NCBI RefSeq assembly: GCF_018494055.1
Contig: NZ_JABBFQ010000001.1
Coordinates: forward strand, 434,001-498,000
DNA length: 64,000 nucleotides
Origin: Rosenbergiella epipactidis
GTDB lineage: Bacteria > Pseudomonadota > Gammaproteobacteria > Enterobacterales > Enterobacteriaceae
Direction: 5' to 3'
Part shown: positions 28,285 to 38,586 of the stretch, piece after piece
How the letters are laid out: each line of letters starts with the position of its first letter
Numbering within the stretch: position 1 is the first letter of the stretch
The notes under the pieces: generated by a model
Told to the model about the DNA's origin: nothing
Database searches by the model: none
What the model saw: only the letters and a program-made list of their open reading frames with translations
Position numbers and translations under genes: made by a program

Positions 28285-30330
28285 TTACTTCTTAGTCGCC
28301 GTTGAAGCAGGCGGGTTTTTACTCTCCGCGCTGGCAAGATCATTAGCAATCGCGACACTCTCATCGAGATAAGGGTCAGGCTCTTTATAGTCTTTCGGCA
28401 GTGCATCTAATGAAGTAAGCGGTTTTTTCCCTTCTGCTTGGAAACGCGCATTGATACGTTCTAAACGCAGCGTATCCTCTTCTTTATTCTCTTTTTGACG
28501 TTCCGCCAAGTTCAGCGACACAATATCCATCTTGTCTTTCATCGCATCGAAACGTTGAATATCTTTAATGATATATTGGAACTCACGATCTTTGGCAATA
28601 CGCGCATCGTGCTCTTGACGTAACTGGGCGACGTAAGGCTGTAAGTCGGCGATAGGCGAGTAACTCGCTGCTTTGATGCTATCCCAAGGCAGAGCGTTAT
28701 CCTCATATTTCTCACCGGTTTTAATCGCCTCAACTCCCGTCGGCATCAGAATATCCGGCGTGACACCTTTACGCTGTGTACTGCCGCCATTGATGCGGTA
28801 GAATTTCTGGATGGTGTATTGAACCGATCCTAATGCAGGCCAGTCTGGACGCAGCATTTGGTCATAAATACGATTCAATGAACGATATTGTTGAACCGTT
28901 CCTTTACCGAACGTCGGCTCGCCGACAATCAAGGCTCTACCGTAATCTTGCATCGCAGCAGAGAATATTTCAGAGGCCGAGGCACTGAATCTGTCCACCA
29001 GCACCACTAATGGGCCATTGTAATAAACCACCCCATCATCGTCACTGTCTTGATGAATATTACCGGTATTATCGCGAACTTGAACAACTGGACCTGACGG
29101 GATAAAGAGGCCTGAAAGCGATACCGCTTCAGTCAATGCACCACCACCGTTAGTCCGTAAGTCAATGACGATGCTATCGACATGTTGTTTCTGCAGTTTT
29201 TGCAACTGTACTTTAACATCATCAGTTAGGCCGACGTAGAAACCGGGAATGTCCAGTACGCCAACTTTGTTCTTACCGACTTGATGAACAGAACCCTGTA
29301 CGGCACGGTCCTCTAAACGAATGCGTGCACGCGTCAGTGTGATAATACGCGTTTTGCTGCCTTTCGTTGCAGGCTGGATCTCTAAACGAACTTTACTTCC
29401 TTTAGGCCCTTTGATTTTTTCGACGATATCGTCAAGACGCCAACCCACGACATCTTCAATCGGTTGCCCGACTTGGCCGACACCGATAATTTTATCACCG
29501 ATGCTCAATGCCTTGCTCCGTGCTGCTGGGCCGCCTGCAACCATCGAGTTAATCATCGCGTAATCATCATCCATCTGTAATACCGCCCCAATCCCTTCTA
29601 AGGATAGGCTCATTTCGGTATTAAACTGTTCAGTATTACGCGGTGAAAGGTAATTGGTATGGGGATCGATCTCATGCGCAAACGCATTCATAGCCGTTTG
29701 GAAAACATCTTCGCTAGTCGTCTGTGATACGCGACGTAACGCGGCATTATAGCGTCGTGTTAACGTATCGCGGATCTCTTGTTCGTTTTTCCCTGCGAGC
29801 TTTAAGGTGAGCTCGTCGTAGGTAACTTTCGCATCCCACAATTTATTCAGCTCATCGGTCGAGGTGGGCCACGGCGCTTTGCTCCGGTCCAAATCAATCG
29901 AATCATGGGAGGTAAAATTCATCGGTTTAGCTAATGCGCTCAGCGCATATTGTAAACGTTCGAAGCGACGACGCTGGGACAAGTTAAATAGCTGATAAAA
30001 CGTATCGAGATTCCCAGACTCCAGTTCTTGGCCAACTTGCGACTTTTTGTCAGCAAATTGCGCGATATCGCTACTCAGCAGAATATTATGGCTGTAATCA
30101 ATCATATTCAGATAACGGTCAAATATTTTATTCGAAAACGCGGTATCTAACGTAATTTGCCGATAATGCGACTGAGTAAAGCGTGCCGTAACACGCTGAC
30201 TTACCGTAGCTTGTTGCGGTTGCTCTTGTAATTGTGGGATCTGATCTTCACGAGTGATTGGATCAGCAGCAAACGCCTTCCCCATAAACAGAGCGGCGAC
30301 AAGTAAACTTACTTTAAAACTGGTGTTCAT
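28285..30330 (-). CDS. prc: carboxy-terminal processing protease Prc (Tsp)
   Basis: Periplasmic S41 serine protease that processes FtsI and degrades MepS and ssrA-tagged proteins. The 681-residue precursor (E. coli 682) starts with a signal peptide ending KAFA, has a PDZ domain around 240-320 (EGIGAVLQMDDDY onward) and the Ser-Lys catalytic dyad in DRFSASASEIF and FGKGTVQ. The start at 30330 places the signal peptide correctly; the longer frame to 30378 overlaps proQ. It lies 19 bp after proQ, as in the E. coli proQ-prc operon. Confidence 0.97.
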   Translation of the reverse strand: MNTSFKVSLLVAALFMGKAFAADPITREDQIPQLQEQPQQATVSQRVTARFTQSHYRQITLDTAFSNKIFDRYLNMIDYSHNILLSSDIAQFADKKSQVGQELESGNLDTFYQLFNLSQRRRFERLQYALSALAKPMNFTSHDSIDLDRSKAPWPTSTDELNKLWDAKVTYDELTLKLAGKNEQEIRDTLTRRYNAALRRVSQTTSEDVFQTAMNAFAHEIDPHTNYLSPRNTEQFNTEMSLSLEGIGAVLQMDDDYAMINSMVAGGPAARSKALSIGDKIIGVGQVGQPIEDVVGWRLDDIVEKIKGPKGSKVRLEIQPATKGSKTRIITLTRARIRLEDRAVQGSVHQVGKNKVGVLDIPGFYVGLTDDVKVQLQKLQKQHVDSIVIDLRTNGGGALTEAVSLSGLFIPSGPVVQVRDNTGNIHQDSDDDGVVYYNGPLVVLVDRFSASASEIFSAAMQDYGRALIVGEPTFGKGTVQQYRSLNRIYDQMLRPDWPALGSVQYTIQKFYRINGGSTQRKGVTPDILMPTGVEAIKTGEKYEDNALPWDSIKAASYSPIADLQPYVAQLRQEHDARIAKDREFQYIIKDIQRFDAMKDKMDIVSLNLAERQKENKEEDTLRLERINARFQAEGKKPLTSLDALPKDYKEPDPYLDESVAIANDLASAESKNPPASTATKK

Positions 30331-30349
30331 GCCTGGGTCACTCTCCGTT

Positions 30350-31021
30350 TCAGAACTGCAAATGTTCTGGGCGTACAATCATTGCCAGTCCTGACGCTAA
30401 TTGAACCCGAACTCCCTCTTTGGAGATTTCAAGAACAGTAGCATCGACGGCACTCAGACCTGCTTTAACGCGAATCGGTTGCCCCACTTTCAGCACTGAA
30501 ATATCAGTCACCGGTTTACCCTCAGCAGGGGATGATTGGCGTGAGTCGCTCTTAGGCTTGCGAGGTTTATTTTCCGTTGCGGACGCATTCTGTGCAGCAG
30601 GTTTACGAGCTGTAGGTTTGCGTGGGCGGCGCTCGGCTTTACCTGCGTCATCAGCTTTGGCTTCACTGCGTTGTTTTGCACGGTGTGCCGCAACGCGCGC
30701 TTTCGCTTCTTCCAGTTGCTGACGGGCATGCTCGACGTGTTGCTCTTCTAGCGTTCCACATGCATTACCGTCAAGATCAACGCGGGTCGCACCGGCTTTG
30801 ATCCCGTAAAGGTAACGCCAGCTCGAAGTATAAACACGCAACGCTGAGCGAAGCTGAGTTTTACTCAAATTCATTTCAGCCGGAATACGTTCGACTAAAT
30901 CCTGAAAAATACCGATTTTTAACGGTTTTGCTTCACCTTCTGCAATAAAACAGCTTGGAAATTGCTGTGAAAGGTATGCAATGACTTCTTTACTACTACT
31001 CAACTTAGGTTGATTTTCCAT
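30350..31021 (-). CDS. proQ: RNA chaperone ProQ
   Basis: Global small-RNA-binding protein that also affects ProP activity. The 223-residue protein (E. coli 232) has an N-terminal FinO-like domain (about 1-120, with [19 protein letters not shown] and the conserved RYLYGIK), a basic low-complexity linker rich in Lys, Arg, Ala and Pro (about 120-170) and a C-terminal Tudor-like domain ([18 protein letters not shown]). It is the first gene of proQ-prc on the minus strand, with msrC upstream. Confidence 0.97.
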   Translation of the reverse strand: MENQPKLSSSKEVIAYLSQQFPSCFIAEGEAKPLKIGIFQDLVERIPAEMNLSKTQLRSALRVYTSSWRYLYGIKAGATRVDLDGNACGTLEEQHVEHARQQLEEAKARVAAHRAKQRSEAKADDAGKAERRPRKPTARKPAAQNASATENKPRKPKSDSRQSSPAEGKPVTDISVLKVGQPIRVKAGLSAVDATVLEISKEGVRVQLASGLAMIVRPEHLQF

Positions 31022-31100
31022 GAAATTTCCTGATTACAACGGTTTTGCCGACCAACGCAGGCATGAACAAGCGTCATTATAATGACTACAGCGCTAATTG

Positions 31101-31616
31101 CTATGCCTCAGCGAAATTACCTTTTAATTGTTGTAAAAAAAGAGAAATTTCAGTGGCTGAGAGTAAGGTCTCAAGCGTATTCACTACAGATTGAAGACCC
31201 GCTTCATCTTCATGATCAAAATGCGAAAAATGCGGACTATCGATATCTAACACACCGATAATTTCCCCATGACAACGCAGCGGCAAAACAATTTCACTAT
31301 TACTGGCAGAATCGCAAGCGATATGGCCAGTAAATTGATGAACATCAGCGACTCGTTGCACGTCACCGGTCGCCACAGCTGTGCCACAAACGCCTTTCCC
31401 TACTGGGATACGAACGCAAGCTAACTTACCTTGAAACGGGCCAAGCACTAAGGTGTCTCGCTCACTGAGCAGGTAAAAACCCAGCCAATTTAACCCTGCC
31501 ATTCTTTCGAACATTAATGCACTGCAATTCGCAAGAATAGGTAAAAAGGCTCGCTCACCGCTGTTAAGGGCGCCGAGATCTCGGGACAAATCTTGATAAA
31601 ATTCTGACTTACTCAT
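31101..31616 (-). CDS. msrC: free methionine-(R)-sulfoxide reductase MsrC
   Basis: GAF-domain enzyme that reduces free methionine-R-sulfoxide. The 171-residue protein matches E. coli MsrC (165) and keeps the three active-site cysteines, in GKLACVRIP, GKGVCGTA and GHIACDSASNSEIV. The start at 31616 (MSKSEFYQDL, with GGAA upstream) aligns with E. coli MNKTEFYADL; the frame runs 22 codons further but is not supported. It is divergent from letA. With msrB at the other end, the window carries two R-specific Msr enzymes. Confidence 0.95.
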   Translation of the reverse strand: MSKSEFYQDLSRDLGALNSGERAFLPILANCSALMFERMAGLNWLGFYLLSERDTLVLGPFQGKLACVRIPVGKGVCGTAVATGDVQRVADVHQFTGHIACDSASNSEIVLPLRCHGEIIGVLDIDSPHFSHFDHEDEAGLQSVVNTLETLLSATEISLFLQQLKGNFAEA

Positions 31617-31817
31617 TTTCCAACCATACAGTGACATTGATGAATCGCGAAGGAACCTTGAACAAGTAAAAGAAATAGACATCGCATGGCGCTCAACTAT
31701 GCTTATATTCTTATTCAGGGAACTTCTGATACATTACGCTTTCAACGACTATAGCAGACCTAATTACCTAACAATGAAAATTTTATGCTTTGTAACGATA
31801 ATTACCGATAACGCGCG

Positions 31818-33062
31818 ATGAAAATTACCGCTATCAGTTCCCCTGAAACCTTCACTGATCTCAAACGTTGTGTGGAGTGTGACCATGTATATCATCGCCC
31901 CATTTTAAAGGGGGATGAAGTTGCCTACTGCCCACGATGCCGAGTAAAAGTGGCGACGGGCAAAGACTGGTCTTTTTCCCGACTATGTTGCCTGGCCTGT
32001 TTAATGCTCTGTCTAATGCCTCTTGCTTGGACCCTCCCCCTTATTGAAATTCGCCTACTCGGCATGACGATCAGTGCCAGTATGCTGGCAGGGGTCATGC
32101 AGATGGTCGATCAGGGTGACATTCTCACTGCGGCAATGGTCTGTTTTTGTATCATTGGTACCCCGCTGGCGCTGGCGCTCAGTTTTGTCTACTTGACGGT
32201 AGGTAAACATTTGGGGATGAACCTACGTCCAGTTCTGTTGGTGTTAGATAAGCTCAAGGAGTGGATTATGTTCGATATCTACTTGATTGGGGTTATCGTT
32301 GCCGCGATCAAGGTTAAGGATTACGCAGATCTGTTTGCTGGCTATGGCTTAGTCGCTTTTATCAGCCTTACCCTGTTCTACCTTTTGTTGATTATCCATC
32401 TTGATGTCGAAAGTCTGTGGCATAAATTTTATCCGCAGCCACGCCAAGCCTTACGGCCTGAAGACGTAAAATGCTGTATCTATTGTCACTATAGTGGTCA
32501 AAATGATGATCGCGGGCGCTGTCCGCGCTGCCATGTCAAATGGGCACCGCGCATCCCTTATAGCTTACAGAAAGCTTGGGCAGCGTTAATCAGTTCGATT
32601 ATTTTTCTTTTCCCAGCCAATCTCTTACCTATTTCAATCATCTATCTAAACGGTGCCCGTCAAGACGACACGATTTTCTCCGGAATTGTCTCACTCGCCA
32701 GTGGGAATATCCCGGTGGCGATGGTGGTCTTTACGGCAAGTATCTTGGTGCCGATCAGTAAAGTGATTATTTTGCTCGCACTGTTAATCAGCATTGCTAT
32801 GCGCTGTGAGCAAGGCCTGAAAACTCGAGTGCGATTGCTGAGGGCGGTAAGATGGATTGGAAGATGGTCGATGCTCGATCTGTTTGTTATTTCGTTGATG
32901 ATGTCACTGGTGGATCGTGATCAACTGCTTGCTTTCACTATGGGACCTGCCGCGCTTTATTTTGGTTCCGCTGTTTTTCTTACCATTCTATCCGTAGAAT
33001 GGCTCGATAGCCGCTTACTCTGGGATGCCCATGCAACAGGAAACGCCGAATACACCGATTAG
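31818..33062 (+). CDS. letA: LetA (YebS), PqiA-family intermembrane lipid transport protein
   Basis: Inner-membrane partner of LetB in phospholipid trafficking between the inner and outer membranes. The 414-residue protein (E. coli 427) is made of two PqiA-type repeats, each a small Cys-rich finger (CVECDHVYH with CPRC near 15-48; CCIYCHYSG with CPRC near 222-242) followed by four or so transmembrane helices. It is divergent from msrC and overlaps the start of letB by about 32 bp, so the two are coupled. No strong ribosome-binding site is seen before its ATG. Confidence 0.94.
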   Translation: MKITAISSPETFTDLKRCVECDHVYHRPILKGDEVAYCPRCRVKVATGKDWSFSRLCCLACLMLCLMPLAWTLPLIEIRLLGMTISASMLAGVMQMVDQGDILTAAMVCFCIIGTPLALALSFVYLTVGKHLGMNLRPVLLVLDKLKEWIMFDIYLIGVIVAAIKVKDYADLFAGYGLVAFISLTLFYLLLIIHLDVESLWHKFYPQPRQALRPEDVKCCIYCHYSGQNDDRGRCPRCHVKWAPRIPYSLQKAWAALISSIIFLFPANLLPISIIYLNGARQDDTIFSGIVSLASGNIPVAMVVFTASILVPISKVIILLALLISIAMRCEQGLKTRVRLLRAVRWIGRWSMLDLFVISLMMSLVDRDQLLAFTMGPAALYFGSAVFLTILSVEWLDSRLLWDAHATGNAEYTD

Positions 33063-35664
33063 CGCCACGGTTAAGAAAAAGCGCCGTCTTTCTCCTTTTT
33101 GGTTTCTCCCCATCGTGGCTATCCTGATCACTGGGTGGCTTCTTTGGAAGAATTATCAAGAAAGTGGAACGACAATCACCATTAACTTCCATACGGCAGA
33201 CGGTATTGTTCCTGGCCGCACGCCTATCCGCTATCAAGGCGTTGAAATTGGTACTGTGCAGGATATCGTTCTGACCAATAACTATCGCGTCATAAAAATT
33301 AAAGCCAGTATCAAAAGCAGTATGAAAGATGCACTGCGCGCGAACACGAAATTTTGGCTAGTCACCCCTCAGGCATCGTTGGCCGGGGTTTCAGGGTTAG
33401 ATGCTTTGGTCGGCGGTAACTATATCGGTATGATGCCCGGAGATGGCGCCTCAACTGATAATTTCACTGCGTCTGATAGCCAGCCGAAAAATATCGTTAA
33501 TAACGGTGGTCTGATCATCCAGCTCCACGCCAATGATTTAGGTTCACTTAACACCGGTTCTCAAGTCTATTATCAAAAAGTCCCTGTAGGCCGTGTTTAT
33601 GATTACAGTTTTTCCCCACAAGGCAAAGGCGTTCTTATAGACGTACTGATTGAAAGACGCTACACGCAACTGGTAAAGAAAAATAGCCGGTTTTGGAACG
33701 TTTCAGGACTTCAGGCCAAATTGGGGGCATCAGGTGTAAATGTTAATCTCACCAGTGTTCCAGCGTTGATCAATGGCGCCATTGCCTTTGACTCGCCTCA
33801 AGACTCAGAGACAGCACGTAATCAACAGCGTTATGAACTCTATCCTAATCTTGCCGAAAGTCAGCGTGGGGTTAATTTTACCTTAAAGTTACCCAGTGCT
33901 GACAACCTCACCGCAGGTTCAACGGCGTTAATGTATCAAGGCTTGCAAGTCGGTACGCTCACTCACCTCAATCTTACCGACCATCAACATGTCACCGGCG
34001 AACTGACGGTCGATCCGAGCGTAGTCGGGCTGATGCGGACCGGAACACGTATCGAGATGCGCCAGCCTAGTTTACAAGGCGGAAACCTCTCCGTCGGTTC
34101 ATTGCTGGCAGGGACTGTGTTGCAATTAATTCCAGGTGAAGGCGAAGCGGCAACCGAGTTTACCGTATTACCTGCCAGCCAATCACTCTTACAAGTTCCC
34201 AATAGCCTAACGCTTCAACTGACCGCACCGGAGAGCTACGGTATCGATGCAGGGCAACCTCTTATTCTTAATGGTGTGCCGATCGGTAAAATTGCACAAC
34301 GCACTCTTACGGACCACGGCGTGGTGTTCCAAGTCTCGGTTGAACCGCAATATCGTCATTTTATTCATGCCGACAGCCAGTTTATTGCCGACAGTCAGAT
34401 ACGAATTCGCATGGGCCTCGATGGCTTGAAGATGGTGGGTGCACCGCCACAACAATGGATTCAAGGCGGTATTCGAGTAAATACCGGAGAGAAAGGTCAA
34501 CCGAGCGCACGGTATCCTCTCTATGCTGACGACGATGCGGCAAAAGACAACACTCAGGGAGATAAGCCCTCGGTGACGTTGAAACTTATCGCCACAAGTT
34601 TACCGGATATTCAAGCGGGCAGCGTGGTACTTTATCGCCGTTACCAAGTCGGTGAAATTGTTGATATCACCCCGAATGCAGACAATTTTATTGTGTCTGT
34701 GCATATCGCACCGGAATACCGGAAACTGATCACCAATTCGAGTGTCTTCTGGGCCGAAGGGGGTGCGCGAGTTCAGTTTAATTCTAATGGTATCACCGTA
34801 CAGGCCACCCCATTGAATCGTGCTTTAAAAGGTGCGATCAGCTTCGATAGCCTGTCAGGAGTCACTAAGCAGAAAGGTAAATATCGAGAGCTTTTTGCCA
34901 GCCGTAATGCGGCGAACGCGGTCGGCAGTCAAATTACTTTCCATACTTTCGATGGCAGTAAATTGGCTGCAGGGATGCCGATCAAATATCTAGGCATTAA
35001 TGTTGGCCAAGTTGAGAGCCTGTCACTCAGCCAGAACTTACACCAAGTCGAGGCGAAAGCAGTGCTCTACCCTGAGTATGATCAACATTTCGCCCGCAGC
35101 GGTAGTCAATTTTCTGTGGTCTCACCGGAAATATCGTCAAATGGTGTCAACCACTTAGAATCACTGTTGCAGCCTTATGTTAACGTCGACCCAGGTACAG
35201 GCAGCATACGGCGCAGTTTCGAGCTGCAAGAAGATACCATTACCGATTCACGCTACTTAGATGGTTTGAACGTCTATGTCGATGCGCCAGATGCGGGAAC
35301 CCTTACCGTCGGTACACCAGTACTCTATCGCGGTGTTGAGGTCGGTACCGTCACTGGCACCTCTCTGGGGAACTTAGCCGATCGGGTACAGATAGCGATG
35401 CGTATCAGTACACGTTATCAGCACCTGGTACGTAATAACTCCGTATTTTGGCTGGCCTCTGGCTACTCGCTCGATTTTGGTCTGACCGGTGGTGTGGTCA
35501 AAACAGGAACCTTCCAACAATTTATTCGTGGAGGTATTCAATTTGCGACACCACCGACTGTCCCGCTAGCCCCTGAAGCGGAATCGAATAAACACTTCCT
35601 ATTACGCGATGAAGCGCCAGATGGTTGGCAAAAGTGGGGAACGGCTATTCCTCGCCAAGAATAA
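33031..35664 (+). CDS. letB: LetB (YebT), seven-MCE-domain lipid tunnel protein
   Basis: Periplasm-spanning protein whose stacked MCE rings form a hydrophobic tunnel for lipids. The 877-residue product equals E. coli LetB in length, with an N-terminal membrane anchor (SPFWFLPIVAILITGWLL) and seven MCE domains, visible as repeated motifs such as GRTPIRYQGVEIG, GSTALMYQGLQVG, GQPLILNGVPIG and GTPVLYRGVEVG. The start at 33031 (TGGGA upstream) is preferred over the ATG two codons earlier because it aligns with E. coli MSQETP. It overlaps letA. Confidence 0.95.
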   Translation: MQQETPNTPISATVKKKRRLSPFWFLPIVAILITGWLLWKNYQESGTTITINFHTADGIVPGRTPIRYQGVEIGTVQDIVLTNNYRVIKIKASIKSSMKDALRANTKFWLVTPQASLAGVSGLDALVGGNYIGMMPGDGASTDNFTASDSQPKNIVNNGGLIIQLHANDLGSLNTGSQVYYQKVPVGRVYDYSFSPQGKGVLIDVLIERRYTQLVKKNSRFWNVSGLQAKLGASGVNVNLTSVPALINGAIAFDSPQDSETARNQQRYELYPNLAESQRGVNFTLKLPSADNLTAGSTALMYQGLQVGTLTHLNLTDHQHVTGELTVDPSVVGLMRTGTRIEMRQPSLQGGNLSVGSLLAGTVLQLIPGEGEAATEFTVLPASQSLLQVPNSLTLQLTAPESYGIDAGQPLILNGVPIGKIAQRTLTDHGVVFQVSVEPQYRHFIHADSQFIADSQIRIRMGLDGLKMVGAPPQQWIQGGIRVNTGEKGQPSARYPLYADDDAAKDNTQGDKPSVTLKLIATSLPDIQAGSVVLYRRYQVGEIVDITPNADNFIVSVHIAPEYRKLITNSSVFWAEGGARVQFNSNGITVQATPLNRALKGAISFDSLSGVTKQKGKYRELFASRNAANAVGSQITFHTFDGSKLAAGMPIKYLGINVGQVESLSLSQNLHQVEAKAVLYPEYDQHFARSGSQFSVVSPEISSNGVNHLESLLQPYVNVDPGTGSIRRSFELQEDTITDSRYLDGLNVYVDAPDAGTLTVGTPVLYRGVEVGTVTGTSLGNLADRVQIAMRISTRYQHLVRNNSVFWLASGYSLDFGLTGGVVKTGTFQQFIRGGIQFATPPTVPLAPEAESNKHFLLRDEAPDGWQKWGTAIPRQE

Positions 35665-35673
35665 TCGCTACTA

Positions 35674-35696
35674 CACGGGCAGAATTCCTGCCCGTG
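35674..35696 (+). terminator. hairpin downstream of letB
   Basis: A 9-bp perfect stem CACGGGCAG / CTGCCCGTG with an AATTC loop lies 10 bp after the letB stop. Only TT follows, so termination may be partial, with some read-through into rsmF. Confidence 0.6.
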
Positions 35697-35735
35697 TTCA
35701 TGCTAAACTAAGCTTTTGCCGCCATGGAACCCATT

Positions 35736-37160
35736 GTGAGTACTGAAGCTATCGATTTTCCCGCCCAATTTCTCGAACTCATGCGTCAGGCGCTACCCAA
35801 CGAAGATGATTTCGCAGATTTTATCGCGATCAGTCAACGCCCTCTTCGACGCGCTATTCGGGTCAATACTTTAAAGATCAGTGTCGCAGAATTCCTAGCA
35901 TTAACTGCCGACTATCCTTGGCAACTCACTCCGGTGCCTTGGTGCGAGGAAGGTTTTTGGGTTCAGGTTAACGATGAGCAAATCCCCTTAGGAAGCTATG
36001 CAGAACATCTAAGCGGTCTATTCTACATTCAAGAACCCAGTTCGATGTTGCCCGTGCAAGCCCTATTTGCTGCGCAAGAGATGCCGCGTAGTGTGATGGA
36101 TATGGCCTCAGCACCGGGCTCTAAAACGACGCAAATCGCTGCAAAAATGGCGAATCAGGGTCTGATTGTGGCTAATGAGTATGCGGCAAGTCGGGTCAAA
36201 GTCTTACACGCCAATATCAGCCGTTGTGGTGTGGTCAATACCGCGCTGACCCATTTTGATGCGCGTGTGTTTGGTGCCTCCTTACCGGAGCAGTTTGATG
36301 CAATATTGTTAGATGCCCCTTGCTCAGGAGAAGGTGTGATCCGTAAAGATCCTCACGCTTTCACTCATTGGAGCCTCGACAGCACAGAAGAGATTGCGCA
36401 AACTCAGCGTGAACTGTTAGTGAGCGCTTTTCATGCGCTGAAACCCGGTGGTCGATTGATTTACTCCACCTGCACGCTTAACACCATTGAAAATCAGCAA
36501 GTCATTGCGTCACTTTCCTCTACTTTTCCAGATGCGGTTGAGATCGAATCTTTAGCCTCACTTTTCCCAGGCGCAGAACGCGTGGCGACGCCAGAAGGCT
36601 ATCTTCATGTTTTCCCGCAACGTTTTGACAGTGAAGGATTTTTCGTGGCAAGCCTGCGTAAAACGCGTAGCTTAGATCCCCTTCCTCATCCAGGTTTTAA
36701 GGTGGGTAAGCTTCCCTTCCAACCGCTGCCAACTAAAACGCAACACCTTATTATTGAGCAAGCTGCCTCTATCGGTATCAAATGGGAGAGTTCGCTCAGT
36801 CTCTGGCAACGGGATAAAGAACTCTGGCTATTCCCTAAAACGGTCGAACCGCTAATGGGTAAGGTTAAATTTTCACGCCTCGGTTTCCGATTAGCAGAGG
36901 TACATAACAAGGGGTATCGCTGGCATCATGAGGCGATAACCGCCCTCGCTAACTCCACCACCACCACGGTCGAACTGACAGCCGAGCAAGCCGCTGAATG
37001 GTATCGAGGTCGAGATATTTATCCGGACACACCCTTGCCTAAAGGGGAATGTTTAATCAGTTATCAGCAACAGGTGTTAGGACTGGCAAAAATAATTAAT
37101 CAGCGAATTAAAAATAGCTTGCCAAGGGAGCTGGTTCGTAACGGACCATTATTTAAGTAA
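35736..37160 (+). CDS. rsmF: 16S rRNA (cytosine(1407)-C(5))-methyltransferase RsmF
   Basis: Makes m5C1407 in 16S rRNA. The 474-residue protein (E. coli 479) has the SAM motif [14 protein letters not shown] near 120, the DAPCSGEG catalytic motif near 195, the second conserved Cys in YSTCTLN near 245, and a C-terminal PUA-like domain. I place the start at GTG 35736: GGAA lies about 8 bp upstream, and MSTEAIDFP aligns without gaps with E. coli MAQHTVYFP. The ATG at 35724 has no ribosome-binding site. It is the last core gene before the accessory islet. Confidence 0.93.
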   Translation: MSTEAIDFPAQFLELMRQALPNEDDFADFIAISQRPLRRAIRVNTLKISVAEFLALTADYPWQLTPVPWCEEGFWVQVNDEQIPLGSYAEHLSGLFYIQEPSSMLPVQALFAAQEMPRSVMDMASAPGSKTTQIAAKMANQGLIVANEYAASRVKVLHANISRCGVVNTALTHFDARVFGASLPEQFDAILLDAPCSGEGVIRKDPHAFTHWSLDSTEEIAQTQRELLVSAFHALKPGGRLIYSTCTLNTIENQQVIASLSSTFPDAVEIESLASLFPGAERVATPEGYLHVFPQRFDSEGFFVASLRKTRSLDPLPHPGFKVGKLPFQPLPTKTQHLIIEQAASIGIKWESSLSLWQRDKELWLFPKTVEPLMGKVKFSRLGFRLAEVHNKGYRWHHEAITALANSTTTTVELTAEQAAEWYRGRDIYPDTPLPKGECLISYQQQVLGLAKIINQRIKNSLPRELVRNGPLFK

Positions 37161-37450
37161 GTGTGGCCAATAGCTGGGAGATGTCGGTTACGCATGTATT
37201 AATAAAAAATAGTCAACTCTGATTACGCCACTAGCGTTTGTTCTCGATCTTATGAAATCAAACGCTAATCAGTTATAGGGTCAGCGTTGATATCAGGGCC
37301 CCCCAAAGTACTTTGATCGCAAGCTCCTAAATACCGCCTTGACCGCATTGAGGTGGTGCGCGTATATGGAGATTACTAATATTTTGATTATTTTTCATTT
37401 GCTCATAAAAAAGTTAAACTGAAGTAACTGTATGACGCGGATAACGAGCT
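37161..37450. other. non-coding left flank of accessory islet, with large inverted repeat
   Basis: No gene is recognised in these 290 bp. A 9-bp inverted repeat (TAGCGTTTG at 37232-37240 and its complement at 37259-37267) encloses 18 bases. A short GC-richer stretch at 37290-37370 contrasts with the AT-rich sequence after it and may be a gene remnant, but its reading frames are interrupted and I cannot identify it. Conserved yebV/yebW genes found after rsmF in E. coli are absent. Confidence 0.4.
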
Positions 37451-38002
37451 ATGCAATATACCCAATTGAAAGTACTCGCAGTTTCAGGCAGTTTAAGAAA
37501 ATCCTCCTTAAACCGCCTTTTTCTAGAGTCTATGAAACTACTTACGCCGACTGGTATTGAGTTCCTAATATACGGTAAGCTGGATCAACTTCCATTTTTC
37601 AATCCTGATCTTTAAAACGATCCAACTGTCGAAGTATTAAATTGGCGTAAAAGCTTAGATCAAGCAAATTTAGTTATATTTGCTAGCCCAGAATATGCCC
37701 ACGGTATTACTGGTGTTATAAAAAATGCATTGGACTGGATAGTATCAAGTGGCGAATTATTAGGTAAGCCAATATCGTTACCCAACTTATCTCCCCGTGC
37801 CAGTATTGCTCATGCTCAACTCTCTGAAATACTGAGTATTATGGGAGGAGATATATTGGAATCTTGTAGTCCTAACGCCTCATTAATTACTCCTTATGTT
37901 ATACCCTGTGACACTGCTAAAAATTTATGTGATATAGCTGAAATAAATCACAGAATCCGTGAATTATGGAATAGAATAGAAACAGCGATGATAACTCAGT
38001 AA
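37451..38002 (+). pseudogene. NADPH-dependent FMN reductase family gene, interrupted by an in-frame stop
   Basis: Reading from ATG 37451 gives QYTQLKVLAVSGSLRKSS, the flavodoxin-like FMN-binding start of the family. The frame continues to NPDL, where TAA at 37613-37615 (codon 55) stops it. The same frame then resumes without loss: NDPTVEVLNWRKSLDQANL, ASPEYAHGITGVIKNALDW (the second flavin-site motif) and on to a normal stop at 38000. A single nonsense change therefore breaks an otherwise complete 183-codon gene. Its AT-rich composition differs from the core genes nearby, suggesting transfer before decay. Confidence 0.85.
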
Positions 38003-38098
38003 GGGGTTTACTCAATTTATAAACCATGTCAGGGTAACTTAGATTGGCGATCTTGATTTAATTTCTTGGCTAAAAACACTATATAAGTAATATTTATA

Positions 38099-38527
38099 CT
38101 ATTCAATGTACTGGCTAAAACGTAAAAGGTATCCGTCTGGGTCTTGTATAAGAAACTCGCGCTGGCAGGCCTTTTCTTGTCCTATACTATAAAAATTATC
38201 GGTAAGCGCTCTGTATAATGTGATGTCGTTCTCAACCACGCGGTTAAATATTTTCTCTACGTTATCCACTTCGATTTGAAAGTTAACGCCACAGCCGAGT
38301 GGCCTTACCAAATTGGCTATATTCCATCCGCTTGAATGGTATTCTTCAAGCATTAATTGTGCCTCTCCGAGGCAAATATATGCAAAATTTGGTTCTGTAC
38401 GCTGAATCCTAATACTAAACCCTAGCACGCCAGTATAGAAATTTAGCGAGGTCATAAAATCTTTGACTGTTAACTCAGGAACCATTTTATTCCAGTACAC
38501 TTCTTTCATATTGCTTATCTTTTCCAT
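38099..38527 (-). CDS. VOC-family (glyoxalase/bleomycin-resistance fold) protein
   Basis: A 142-residue protein with the vicinal-oxygen-chelate fold as in bleomycin-binding proteins: VPELTVKDFMTSLNFYTGVLGF in the first half, then VNFQIEVDNVEKIFNRVVEN and the closing DPDGYLLRFSQ. It could sequester a small molecule or act as a lyase/dioxygenase; the sequence does not decide. The start is uncertain (Met1, or Met7 at 38509). It is AT-rich, lies 59 bp downstream of the DUF2268 gene on the same strand, and has an inverted repeat just upstream. Confidence 0.8.
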   Translation of the reverse strand: MEKISNMKEVYWNKMVPELTVKDFMTSLNFYTGVLGFSIRIQRTEPNFAYICLGEAQLMLEEYHSSGWNIANLVRPLGCGVNFQIEVDNVEKIFNRVVENDITLYRALTDNFYSIGQEKACQREFLIQDPDGYLLRFSQYIE

Positions 38528-38542
38528 ACTGTTGAATTCAAC

Positions 38543-38567
38543 TATATACGTTTATAGCACGTATATA
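38543..38567. promoter_or_regulatory. inverted repeat upstream of the VOC gene
   Basis: TATATACG at 38543-38550 and CGTATATA at 38560-38567 form a perfect 8-bp inverted repeat with a 9-base spacer, starting 16 bp upstream of the VOC start codon. Symmetry and position suggest an operator, or a weak hairpin between the two minus-strand genes. No T-tract follows, so terminator function is less likely. Confidence 0.4.
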
Positions 38568-38586
38568 AGACGTTTGTAATCAAGGA

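Noticed and set aside
37290-37370. Possible insertion sequence or gene remnant after rsmF
   Set aside because: No terminal repeats, transposase motif or open frame longer than about 17 codons; composition alone is not enough.
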